A stretch of 64,000 bases of DNA from Cercis canadensis. Taxonomy: Eukaryota > Streptophyta > Magnoliopsida > Fabales > Fabaceae. Position 1 is the stretch's first letter, and each line of letters opens with the position of its first letter. Under the pieces are notes generated by a model. It did not search any database and was not told the origin of the DNA. It was given only the letters and a program-made list of their open reading frames with translations. Positions 39,901 to 49,967 of the stretch are shown piece after piece. The DNA lies in the NCBI GenBank assembly GCA_003255065.1, contig QAOA01004365.1, positions 87,124 through 151,123 on the forward strand. Direction: 5' to 3'. Made by a program: the position numbers and the translations under genes.

Positions 39901-40279
39901 ATCTAATACTTGAAACCCCAGCACGCAAAACTAGGTTGAGAAATGGGGAAAACCCATCAACAAGGAAGCAGATTTTCATAATTTCAGAGAGAAACAGAGA
40001 AGAAATTTGGGAAAAAATATAACCTGCTAGGTCCCAAGGCTCGCTTCTGTAGATATCCACCTCAGAAATAGCATCAAATCGGAAGGTTTTCCCACAGACC
40101 TTGCGCTTGAGGTAGTAAATAACCAACTCCTCATCAGTTGGGTGAAAGCGAAACCCAGGAGCGAGTGATGTTGGGGATGCTGCTGGTGCCGCTGCCTGTG
40201 GTGGTGCCGCTACTGGTGCTAGGTTCGCTGCTCCTGCTGGGGTTGGTGGCGGTGGGAGTAGTATCGTTTCGCGACCCAT
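33985..40279 (-). CDS. NAC transcription factor with C-terminal coiled coil (ANAC050/052-like, 4 exons)
   Basis: Exons 40279-40024, 39750-39467, 39099-38860 and 34611-33985 join to 468 residues. The start [16 protein letters not shown] precedes an Ala/Pro-rich stretch and then the NAC domain: [75 protein letters not shown]. It continues [19 protein letters not shown] and [12 protein letters not shown]. The C-terminus has [10 protein letters not shown], a Ser/Thr-rich tract, [13 protein letters not shown], and a coiled coil with [20 protein letters not shown] and [15 protein letters not shown]. This set matches Arabidopsis ANAC050/ANAC052, which partner the histone demethylase JMJ14 to repress genes. 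It has no membrane helix. Intron 3 is 4.2 kb and holds a LINE fragment and an N-joined duplication. The start codon also lies in such a duplication, so a second ATG at 40368-40370 is probably an artefact. Confidence 0.93.
35268..36104 (+). repeat. 418-bp direct duplication across a single N (likely assembly join)
   Basis: 35268-35685 and 35687-36104 are both 418 bp long and differ at a handful of bases (for example GAATATGCT versus GAACATGCT, CTGGCACC versus CTGGAACC, ACAGCCCAA versus ACAGACCAA). They meet at the N at 35686 inside intron 3 of the second NAC gene. Equal length and about 1 percent divergence fit two haplotypes of one locus. Confidence 0.87.
37300..37925 (-). mobile_element. decayed LINE fragment (zinc-binding RT domain) in a NAC intron
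   Basis: On the minus strand: [20 protein letters not shown] and [19 protein letters not shown], then after stops and a frameshift [20 protein letters not shown] and [20 protein letters not shown]. These are the recurring landmarks of the reverse-transcriptase zinc-binding region (zf-RVT) of plant LINEs. The 3' end is EVSSFIRK followed by AATAATAAAGGG without a long A tail. It lies in the same orientation as the host gene and is not functional. Confidence 0.8.
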
Positions 40280-40435
40280 GGCTGGGGGTGGCAAGTGAAG
40301 GGGCTGGATATGGAAGATTAGGGCTTTTGGGTGGTGGAGTTGCNTGGGAGTAGTATCGTTTCGCGACCCATGGTTGGGGGTGGCAAGTGAAGGGGCTGGA
40401 TATGGAAGATTAGGGCTTTTGGGTGGTGGAGTTGC
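40253..40435 (+). repeat. 91-bp direct duplication across a single N, covering the NAC start codon
   Basis: 40253-40343 and 40345-40435 are identical but for one base (CATGGCTGG versus CATGGTTGG) and meet at the N at 40344. Each contains the MGRETILLP start region in minus orientation. Only the copy at 40253-40343 is in frame with the rest of the gene. Confidence 0.87.
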
Positions 40436-43400
40436 CGAAGCAAAACGGAAAAGATGGGTCTTTGATTGAGGGTCAAGCAACAAAAGAGGGGTACCTTCAA
40501 TGACAAGAAATTCTCACTTCGTGGCTTCCAGGGATTATTATGTTTTCTTTGGAAAAAAAAAAAAAAACTCTTTCTAATAAATTAAAATAATAAATAAGAA
40601 AAAAAATCACTTGGTTGGAGGATTGTGTTACTGTAAATGCGACAGAAATGGTAGTCACTGCAGCAGCAAACTCATCCACGGAAACGGCATATTGGGTCTT
40701 TTTTTTTATATATATTTTTTCACTGTAAAAATCTTTTTGTATTTGGATTGGAAGTAAATAAATGTTATGTGATGCCTTTTTTATATGAGCACTACATATT
40801 TGGGACCATTTTGGACATTCTTCCCATCCAGGGCCAAAATGATGTAATGGGTAGATTTTATTCTAAAACTAGAAAAGTATTTTTCAATGAAAAGTGTATT
40901 TTGAAACAGAAATAGTAACAAGAGGAGCCCAATGAAAATTACTTTGCCTTGATTTGGTCAAGAAAAATCCTTTCACTTTCTGGTTTTCTATCATCTCTGT
41001 CAACTACTAAGTTTTAGGGATTGGAAATCCTAATTTTTAATTCTAATTAAGATTTATTTCCTTTACTTTTTCAAGCACAAATTCATACTTCAAATGCATA
41101 TAATCAAATCAATTATAATCACTATTCATTTCATCTAAAATCTTATCTTCACCTTTTTATAATTGTTTCAGTGGTAGCAGAATTTGGCATATCCCCTAGG
41201 TACTATTTTTTTCCACTATCTAAACCATTAATGAAAATTATTAAATTTAAAATTTAGACTTATAATTTATTTTCAAAGTCAGATCATATTCTATTTTTCA
41301 TAAAAACAAAAATTACAAGAGAGTATTGAATTTGTTTCCAAATAGAAGAATATTAAGTTCAATGTTTTAGGTGCTTATGGATAAGTGTTTGTTGGTATCC
41401 AAAATTTAAGAAAATACAGGCTAGAAAATAGGGAAAGCATGTCTATTTGGTAGTAGTTGTTATTTAGGAAATTTCAATCATGCCCACAACAAATTCCTGA
41501 ACATTAATACCCATAGAATACATGTTTTTAATTTGAATTTATTAATTGACATAAATTTTTCCCCAAATGACATAATTAGTATCAATTTTATGATTAAATA
41601 TATACAAAATATTTAATGAATAATGTATCTGGGGTATTTAGTATTTACCCTCTGAATAATTCTTTAATTATTTTCCTTGTAACTTGTAAGAATAAGACCT
41701 AAAATATTTTTTCTCAAATAACCTAAAATCATTTTTGGGATTGAGACTATGCAAAATCATTTTTGTACTTCTGTTTTTTTTTTCTTTTTGGACACAAAAA
41801 AATAATTTATTTAATAAAAGTTTGTTTTTCCCTAAAAAAAATATGTCAAGGCAAAATGCATCCAAGTATTTGTCATCCAAATAATTTTTTAATTTTTTTC
41901 CATCTAAAAATAATGCTTTATCTTCCTTTGAAACAAATTTCAATTTTTGTTAGGCCAAACAACTTCCCTCAAACGTTTGTAAATTCAAAACTCAATAAAA
42001 AGCGCATTGGAAAATGTGTTTTGAAAAATTACAACGAAACATTTACTATAACCAATGTTTGTAACAGGATTTTGAGTAGATGAACGCAATTCTAAATATG
42101 CACTTATTGGACTCATTTGAAATTTTTTTAATAGTTTGATTATGATTTTAAGTTTAAATATAAAATTTATAAATTTTAAAAATAATTTTAATATTAGTCA
42201 CTCACAAATCATTTAATTGATTTGAGTTTAAGTTAGTTCCAATTTCGTGTGCATGGGAATATTAAATGAAAAGAAAAAAAATAGATAAAAAAAAAAGAGT
42301 AATTGCATGTGAAGAGAAAAAAAAAATGAGGGAGCGAATAATATTATTTTTAATAGACATATTTAAAAAAAATAAATACTCTCAATTAATTATTTATAAG
42401 AATAATTCAACTCTGGATTTTTTTTAAAAAAAAATTAAACTCACAAGTAAATACTTGTACAAATTTTCTTAATTTATGAGTATTGAATTTTTTAAAAAAT
42501 CATTATTTTACTAAAAATATCACGTTGTACAATAATATCCCTGAATAAATGGTTAATTAATGGCAACCCAACAAACAATAAGTCGAGGAAGCAAAAAGCA
42601 GGAAAAACCGTTACTACCACCCTAAAGTGAGCCCTTTTCTCAAGGACCAAAAAGCTGCAACGCATTTGAAATTGAACCTGACCGGGGCCCAATCCGAATT
42701 AAGTAAAATACTATACATTCACAATTTATGGGTCACGGGTTTATAACCGACTAATATTGATATTATTTTTAAAATTTATAATTTTTTTTAAATTCAGAGT
42801 CACAATCATAATACCAAAAAAAAAACCTATTTATCTCTCATAATTATTTTTAAATGGGCTAATTCCAAGTAAAAGATATATATTTTTTTTATATTTTATC
42901 TATTTTTTTAATTTAAATATAAAATTCATAAATTTTAAAGATTATCTTGATACCACCACATTAATAGCTTTAAGTTAAGAGAATTAATTCAACTCAAAAA
43001 TTAAAATAATTTATTTATGAAACTTAAGTTCAATTTTCAGTGCGAATAATCTTCTTACTAAGTAATTTATAAATATCATCTTAAGTCTCTATGTCCTCAC
43101 TAACATCTATTGGATCTTAGAATAAAATAATTTTCTTTCACTCTAAATATTTTTTGTATATCAAAAGAAAAAAAAAATGCTAATGGCTTTGCCCCTTTCA
43201 TTTGATTTCATTTATTTAAGAGTAATTTTATTTTATTAAAGAAGTATATAATATGTCAATTGAGTTATAAATTAATTGGTTATAAGACTCTCATCGTAAT
43301 AAAAGAGTCTTGTGTTCGAAGTCTCTCATCGACAAAATGAGAATCTCAAAGTGTTCACTCATATAAAGTTATAATCGTGAGTGCTTCAACAATAAAACTC

Positions 43401-44439
43401 ATAAAACAAATATCACTTGTCTTAAATGTAATAAATTTAACTCTATCTAAAAGTTAAAATTAATTCCTAATCATTGAATTAAAAAAAAAGTATATACTAT
43501 TAAATAATTAATTTTAATCATTAAAAAATAAATGATTAAATTTTTGTACATTAATAGTTATTACATTTATGACGTTTAAAAAGTATAAAGTTCCTCCATT
43601 GAAACGTGACATTTAACAAAAATTCGTGTAACTAAAAAGCAAAGCATTAGCCACTTTGGTTTGGGCATAATAATAATTACCACTTGAATTGTAGAGAACA
43701 GAGTTTTGATTTGACCATTGGAAGCAAATTGTTGCATTGATCGAGGAAGAGGATGCGTGACTGTGTGTGAAGGGAGGAAGACAGTAAACTAAAGTGTAAA
43801 CCAATCAATTAGGGGCACGCAGAGGCGCAGAGTATGTCAGTACCAACACATCCACTTTCCTCTCCCGCCTTCATTCTCGACTCCCTCCCATTCTTTTTAC
43901 TCTCTTTGTTTTCATGCTTCAAAACCTCTCTCTCTTTGGATTCCAATTTCCAAGTCCACCACTGCATTTCCTGTTTAATTGTTTGGTACCTTCTTCTCTA
44001 TGTAGTAGGAGTAGGGAAGTACATGATTGCGTAACCAGTTTACTTTCTGGTACCAAAATGAATAATTACTTTTTCTTCTTTTCTCCCTAATTGATTCATG
44101 GTCAATAAACTCATGCTTAATGTCAATTCCAAATTTGTTAACCCCGTACTAATACTACCAAAGAAATTATGGGTGTACAAGAAAAATTATGATTGCACAC
44201 TTGTACATCAAAGTGAAGAAAAATTAGAAAGGGCTAGTGTAGGTTTAATTAAATTAAAATGTAGTTATATATATACAAGTATATAAGAAGAAAAAGGTGT
44301 ATTTAAAAATATGATAAAAGACATTATATTGTAATTCTAATTTGACATTAATTATTTATGAAATAATAAGATATGACAATAAAAATTTAGGTTTTTATAA
44401 AAGGAAATTAATAATTTGTTCTAGTAGACAAAATAATAG
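40436..44439. other. gene-poor AT-rich region
   Basis: The first 200 bp are the 5' flank of the second NAC gene. Beyond that no host gene was recognised; open frames at 41763, 42492 and 43834 look like chance. Strings of the type AATTTAAATATAAAATTYATAA occur near 42140-42180 and 42910-42945, suggesting remnants of one old repeat. Confidence 0.45.
43250..43410 (+). mobile_element. possible degenerate tRNA-derived SINE
   Basis: TTGGTTATAAGACTCTCATC could be an A-box region and TTGTGTTCGAAGTC a B box 35 bases later, followed by a tRNA-unrelated body. No target duplication or clear A tail was found, so this is tentative. Confidence 0.35.
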
Positions 44440-44651
44440 AGTAAATTATTATTTACATCCTTAAAAGATTCAAACATTTATAAATTAGCCCCTGAACAAA
44501 TATTTATTACAAAATAATTCTTTGATTATCAATTTTTGAACCAAATTATTATGAATCTTAATGATTGAATGATTATTTTTTAATAAATAATCTTTCAAGA
44601 ATTAATTTGTGAAAATTTGAATTTTTCAATTATTCAAATGACAATTTACTA
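44440..44651. mobile_element. small foldback MITE
   Basis: About 210 bp with inverted ends: AGTAAATTATTATTTACATC on the left against AGTAAATTGTCATTTGAATA on the right read inverted, continuing through AAATTAG/AAATTAAT and ATATTTATTA/TTATTTATTA. The flanks are A-rich (AAAATAATAG and AAAAATAAA) and do not prove a target duplication. Confidence 0.55.
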
Positions 44652-45580
44652 AAAATAAAAATAAATTGTTCTATAAAAAAAATAAAAATAAAAACTCAAA
44701 TTAAAGCTTGGCTCCTTAAAAGATTGACTTAAATACCAATTTTTATGACCCCAATAGTTTAGTTTAATAGTAAAAAATGTAATAAATTCATCAAAACTAA
44801 CAAATGTTAGAATTATAACAAAAATTTCCAAAATACACCGATGTGAGAAGATTGCTTAGAAAGGGAGTTAATCTTTATGCACAAAAGCTAGTCCAAATAT
44901 ACTCTTATATTTAAAACAAAAAAAAAATACAATTTTTATTCCTATAGTTTTGAAATGTTTTCAATTTCAACAATTATGCTTCCTCTAAGTAACCCTATTT
45001 TTTAAGTTCATTGTAAACTGCTCTTTAATCAAAGTGATATTGTGTACATCAAAATAATTAGACATTAATAAAAGTAGCATAAGCTAGGCCATATAGAAAA
45101 AAGACCAGAAAAAATTGTACAAAAAATAGTACTTTTTTTATATGTTTCAATTTATACTCTTATGTAGTATTTAGCGTTGAAATTTTTAACTGTGGATATA
45201 AAAAAATGAGAATTCAAACCTATAATCTCAATATTTTTAAAAGATTTTTAGACTAATTATACTATGAATGTTTGTGCTAATATTTAATTTTTTTTAATTT
45301 ATGTTAAATTCCTCTATTTCATGTGAGCTTTGTAATGAGCTCAAACAATAATTACTTATGTTTGAAATAAAATAAAATTAAGTTGTATCACTACCCCACT
45401 TTTGAGAGGGATAACAACTCCCATGATGTAATAACATGGCATTTAACAAGTGATGATGTCACATTGTCATATTATCATGCCACATCATCGTCATGTTATT
45501 GCCACATCATCATCACCTCTCAAACGACACATAATCAAAACCGACTTGTCAATTTCTAATTTTGTTGATGCTATTTTTTT
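44652..45580. other. AT-rich intergenic DNA, no gene seen
   Basis: Plain AT-rich sequence. At about 45420-45530 the motifs ATGATGT, CACATCATC and GCCACATCATC recur, a short low-copy repeat cluster beside the next MITE. Confidence 0.45.
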
Positions 45581-45589
45581 TTTTTTTAA

Positions 45590-46005
45590 GGTGAGTGCTA
45601 AACTATCACCTTCAAATAATGGGTGATAGAGCTATATTTCTTCAGTTAGGTGGTTTTTTTGTTGGACTCACCTAATAATTTTAGTGTTATTGTGAATATC
45701 TCAAAAAAATGAGTTATCTAGTATATGTTAGAACACACAATTCCTTATAAAATGCAAGAATTTCATGATATAGGAAAACGTACTAAGAAATAATTTTTTC
45801 AAGTTTATTTTTTAGCACATTTTCTTATATTTTGTCGTTCTTACATTTTATAAAGAATTATGTATTCTAACACATATTTCGTGATGTAATTTTTTAAGAT
45901 TTTTGCAATAACACCAAAATCATACTATAAATTTCATTGATCCCATTGAACTGAGGGAGGTGTAGTCCTATTACCTCTAAATGAGGGGTGGTAGCTTAGC
46001 CCTCA
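45590..46005. mobile_element. foldback MITE with T-rich flanks
   Basis: The left end TGAGTGCTAAACTATCACC matches the right end read inverted, TGAGGGCTAAGCTACCACC. The arms continue through TTTTAGTGTTATTG/TTTTGGTGTTATTG and GTTAGAACACACAATTCCTT/GTTAGAATACATAATTCTTT. TTTTTTTAA lies directly outside both ends, compatible with a 9-bp target duplication but too simple to be proof. Confidence 0.72.
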
Positions 46006-47492
46006 TTTTTTTTAATGCTAAGTACACCAACAGTGAAAATTCCAAATAGGAGGTTCAAAGGGCCTACAAGCCCACATTAGAAAATCAAGTTAATGCTTAA
46101 AAACATAAGGCATGTAACAACTGGACCAAAATATATGCAATCAATTCTATAAAATTTAATAGATTATATTGAAAAAGTATTTATGTCTAGTTTAATTTTT
46201 GTGTTAATTATTTAAAGACAAACATATGAATGTAGTTGAAACTAAAAAAAAAAACATTTAATTTACTAATTGTGTTTAAGTAACAACGAGACCAAAAATA
46301 TGCAAGGGCATATGATAATATTTGCTAATTTTGTAATATAGTTTATATTATTTTGTTAAAAAATGATGCATATGAAAAAGTTTTACACTTATATATAAAT
46401 TTGACTTATTTTATTAATATAAAATTAATTTAAAAATATCAAATTCCATACTGCCATCAAGCCTACGCATCCCGTAGGAATAGAGACTAGTTCAAAAAGG
46501 TACAGAGGGTACTTCATTTTTTTCCCCAAAAATACTTATTTTAGTGTTTAAGTTGTGAATTTTCAATTATTGATTATTAAATAGTTGAAGTATTAAAAAG
46601 TTAGAGAGGAACGGTTTCGTGATATGTTTAGGTTGAGTGATTGATTAATTGGTTCCTTAGTTTATTTTATTGTTTATTTGTAATGTTAGGTTGTTTGATT
46701 GGTTATTTGATACTTTAATTACTTTTTTATGATAGATTGTGTTAGATTATGTAACAATACACAATTAATAATATTGTGTATTATAAAATTGACCTAAAAT
46801 TTTAAAAAACCGCCAATAACTTACGAGTTTAATGATATATCCCTTAGTTATATATCGTATTTTTCATAATATATTTTATGGAAATTTTATAATATTATAT
46901 GAATATGTTATATTACATAGACGTGGTAAATATACGTAATTTTTATATTTTATTAAATATAAATATAAATATAATATAATTTATTTTATTTTTTAAATAA
47001 ATTTAAAAATAATTAATTTGTACACGTGTCATTCACATATTAACTAATCTCAAAGTATCTAAAAAAAACCTCAAATATTTTATTCTCATTTTCTTAACGT
47101 ATTGCATTACTACGTTTAAAAAAAAAAAAGGGGGCGATTAGGTTAAGAGAGAAAGATAGAGGGATCAAGCACAAATCCAACTAAATTACCAGTATTCAAC
47201 GTGAAACGAACATGGCCAAAAAAAAAAAAACACGAAAACGAACGAGCGAGGGCAAAGTATAAGGCTGAACCCGATCCAGTATTTTTAACCCGTTTTGACA
47301 CTACTCTACAAACACACTATTACTATCCGGGGGTTTACTTCGTTCTCATTGTTTTGTAGGGTTTAAGGCTTTAAGCCACTGGCCTAACTTAACGCTGTTC
47401 TGATTTCAAATTTGCTCAATCTTGCTACACCAGAAAACAAGCCATTCCTGAGGCAATTCTCTTCATGAATCTTTATTTCCCATGTGGGTTTT
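46006..47492. other. intergenic DNA upstream of the PPR gene
   Basis: AT-rich DNA containing the second copy of the dispersed repeat (46845-47085). The stretch from about 47270 is presumably the promoter and leader of the PPR gene. No other gene seen. Confidence 0.5.
46845..47085 (-). repeat. dispersed repeat, copy 2 (inverted partner at 12060-12275)
   Basis: The reverse complement shares GTGTACAAATTAA, TTTTTAAATTTATTT, AAATAAAATAAATTATA, AATAAAATATAAAAATTA and GTATATTT with copy 1, with an extra ATATTTATATTT stretch. It lies in the opposite orientation about 35 kb away. Confidence 0.65.
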
Positions 47493-49967
47493 ATGCTATC
47501 TCTAGGATTGAATTTTCCCAGAAAATTCCCTGCAACTAGTTTCACATTCATCAGCTTCAAATCAGCATCAACCGCACTTGCCCACTTGAATTCGGCCACT
47601 TTCTTAGACCACCACCAAGTCAGTGATCCTGAAGATACCATATCCTCCTCTTGCAGCTACTCTAGCAAAACCCCTTCTTCAGTGCACCATTCCCATGAGC
47701 TGGACACGTTCAGGGTCGTTGAGATATTGAACCGTTTACGATGGGAACCCACTCTCGCACTTTCCTTCTTTCGTCAAGTGAAGGAACAACGATTCCAGCA
47801 TAATATTTCAACTTATGCAGCGGTAATTAGAATATTGTGCTATTGGGGTTTGGATAAGAAATTGGATTGTTTATTTGTTGAGCTTATTGCTCTGTCTAAA
47901 GATAGCCCATCATTTGAAATCCAGCGATTGTTTGAAGTATTGTTGGAGGGTGTTGTTGGGGTTGAGGGAAATCAACGCTTGCTTCTTGCCTTTAATGGGT
48001 TGGTCAAAACTTATGTCAGTGTTAATATGTTTGATGAAGCTATTGATTTTCTATTTCAAACTAGAAAACGTGGGATTGTTCCACATATTTTTACTTGTAA
48101 CTTTCTCATTAATCGCTTGGTTGAACATGGTAAGGTGCATATGGCATTGGCCATATACAAGCAGCTCAATAGGTTAGGTTTGAGCCCAAATGATTATACC
48201 TATGCAATTGTAATCAAGGCACTCTGTAAGAAGGGTAATTTGGAAGAAGCAGTTGATGTGTTTCAGGAAATGGAGGAAGCTGGGGTGACCCCTAGCTCTT
48301 ATTCTTATGCAGCGTATATTGAGGGGCTCTGCAACCAGCACAATTCTGATTTGGGATATCAGGTGCTGCAAGCATGGAGAGGGGCAAATGCACCAATAGA
48401 TATTTATGCTTACACAACTGTTATTCGTGGGTTTTGTAATGAGATGAAACTGAATGAAGCTGAGAGTGTCATGCTTGATATGGTAAAGCATGGGCTGGTT
48501 CCTGATGTATATATTTATTGTGCATTGATACGTGGGTATTGCAAAAGTTGGAATCTTCTCAAAGCATTAGCTCTGTATGATGATATGCTTTTGAAGGGTG
48601 TAAAGACTAATTGTGTGATTGTTAGCTGCATCCTCAATTGCTTGTGTGAGATGGGCATGACTTCGGAAGTGATGGATCTATTCAAAGAATTTGAGGGATC
48701 TGGTATATTTCTTGATGAGGTGGCCTATAATATTGCATTGGATGCTTTATGTAAACTGAGGAAAATGGATGATGCAAGGGAGCTGCTAGAAGACATGAAA
48801 AGTAAGCATATGGTTTTAGATGTTAAGCACTACACTACCCTTATTAGAGGGTACTGCCTTGAGGGTAAACTCACTAATGCCTTTAATATGCTTGAAGAAA
48901 TGAAGGGAAAGGGTTTTAAGCCTGATATTGTCACTTATAATGTACTAGCTGCTGGATTGTCTAGAAATGGCCATACTTGTGACGCAATTGGCCTTTTGGA
49001 TTACATGGAGACTCAAGGTGTGAAGCCAAACTCTGTTACGCACAAGATGATCATAGAAGGCTTATGTTTAGGAGGAAAGGTTGAAGAAGCTGAGGCATTT
49101 TTGAACAGTCTGGAAGATAAGAATTTGGAAATCTATTCTGCTATGGTGAATGGGTATTGTGAAGCAAATCTTGTCCCAAAAGCATATGAGTTTCTTCTTA
49201 GGCTGTCAAACCATGGAAATATTGTAAAACGAGGTTCCTATTTTAAGCTACTTAGCAAACTATGCATGAAAGGAGAGATTGACAGAGCCATTGTGTTGTT
49301 GGAGACAATGTTGTCACTGAATGTGGAACCAAGTAAAATAATGTATTCTAAAGTCATAGGTGCTCTGTGTCAGGTTGGGGATGTGAAAAAAGCACGTTCC
49401 TTGTTTGATATTTTACTCGAGAGAGGATTCACTCCTGATGTTGTTACTTATACACTGATGATAAATAGTTACTGTAGGGTAAATTGCTTGCAAGATGCCC
49501 ATGATCTCTTCCGGGATATGAAGGGGAGGGGGATCAGACCTGATGTCATCACCTACACAGTTTTACTTGATGGTCACTTGAAATCAAATGTAAAAAGGTA
49601 TTCCTCCCCACCATATAAAAAAGGAAAGACAGCAACATTGAATGTTTCCACTGTCTGGAGAGAGATGAAGGACATGGAAATAAGACCAGATGTTATTTGT
49701 TACACTGTTTTGATTGATGGACACTTGAAGACAGATAACCTTCAGGATGCCGTTGGCCTCTTTGACGAAATGATTGATAGAGGACTAGAGCCAGATACTG
49801 TGACGTACACTGCTCTTATTTCTGGGTTCTGCAATCGAGGGGATATGGATAAGGCTGTTATACTGCTCAATGACATGTCTTCTAAGGGAATGACACCAGA
49901 CTCACATATCATATCAGCTTTACACCGTGGTATTGTAAAAGCCAGAAAAGTGCAATTTCGTAAGTAG
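47493..49967 (+). CDS. P-class pentatricopeptide repeat protein, probably mitochondrial
   Basis: A single intronless frame. The frame is open from a GTG at 47484, but the first in-frame ATG is 47493, giving 824 residues. The N-terminus (MLSLGLNFPRKFPATSF) is basic, Ser-rich and lacks acidic residues, as in mitochondrial presequences. From about residue 150 to the end there are some 17 tandem 35-residue P-type PPR motifs, for example DIVTYNVLAAGLSRNGHTCD and PDTVTYTALISGFCNRGDMD. No E, DYW or SMR domain follows. Near residue 705 the array is broken by an insert (RYSSPPYKKGKTATLNVS). Array, insert and the late Lys-rich end resemble Arabidopsis At2g26790 as I remember it. Such proteins bind organellar RNA; the target cannot be read here. 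Confidence 0.94.
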   Translation: MLSLGLNFPRKFPATSFTFISFKSASTALAHLNSATFLDHHQVSDPEDTISSSCSYSSKTPSSVHHSHELDTFRVVEILNRLRWEPTLALSFFRQVKEQRFQHNISTYAAVIRILCYWGLDKKLDCLFVELIALSKDSPSFEIQRLFEVLLEGVVGVEGNQRLLLAFNGLVKTYVSVNMFDEAIDFLFQTRKRGIVPHIFTCNFLINRLVEHGKVHMALAIYKQLNRLGLSPNDYTYAIVIKALCKKGNLEEAVDVFQEMEEAGVTPSSYSYAAYIEGLCNQHNSDLGYQVLQAWRGANAPIDIYAYTTVIRGFCNEMKLNEAESVMLDMVKHGLVPDVYIYCALIRGYCKSWNLLKALALYDDMLLKGVKTNCVIVSCILNCLCEMGMTSEVMDLFKEFEGSGIFLDEVAYNIALDALCKLRKMDDARELLEDMKSKHMVLDVKHYTTLIRGYCLEGKLTNAFNMLEEMKGKGFKPDIVTYNVLAAGLSRNGHTCDAIGLLDYMETQGVKPNSVTHKMIIEGLCLGGKVEEAEAFLNSLEDKNLEIYSAMVNGYCEANLVPKAYEFLLRLSNHGNIVKRGSYFKLLSKLCMKGEIDRAIVLLETMLSLNVEPSKIMYSKVIGALCQVGDVKKARSLFDILLERGFTPDVVTYTLMINSYCRVNCLQDAHDLFRDMKGRGIRPDVITYTVLLDGHLKSNVKRYSSPPYKKGKTATLNVSTVWREMKDMEIRPDVICYTVLIDGHLKTDNLQDAVGLFDEMIDRGLEPDTVTYTALISGFCNRGDMDKAVILLNDMSSKGMTPDSHIISALHRGIVKARKVQFRK

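Noticed and set aside
43834..44034. 66-codon frame with a hydrophobic C/T-rich start
   Set aside because: Pyrimidine-rich sequence easily gives such Ser/Leu/Phe frames; no family match and no downstream exon.
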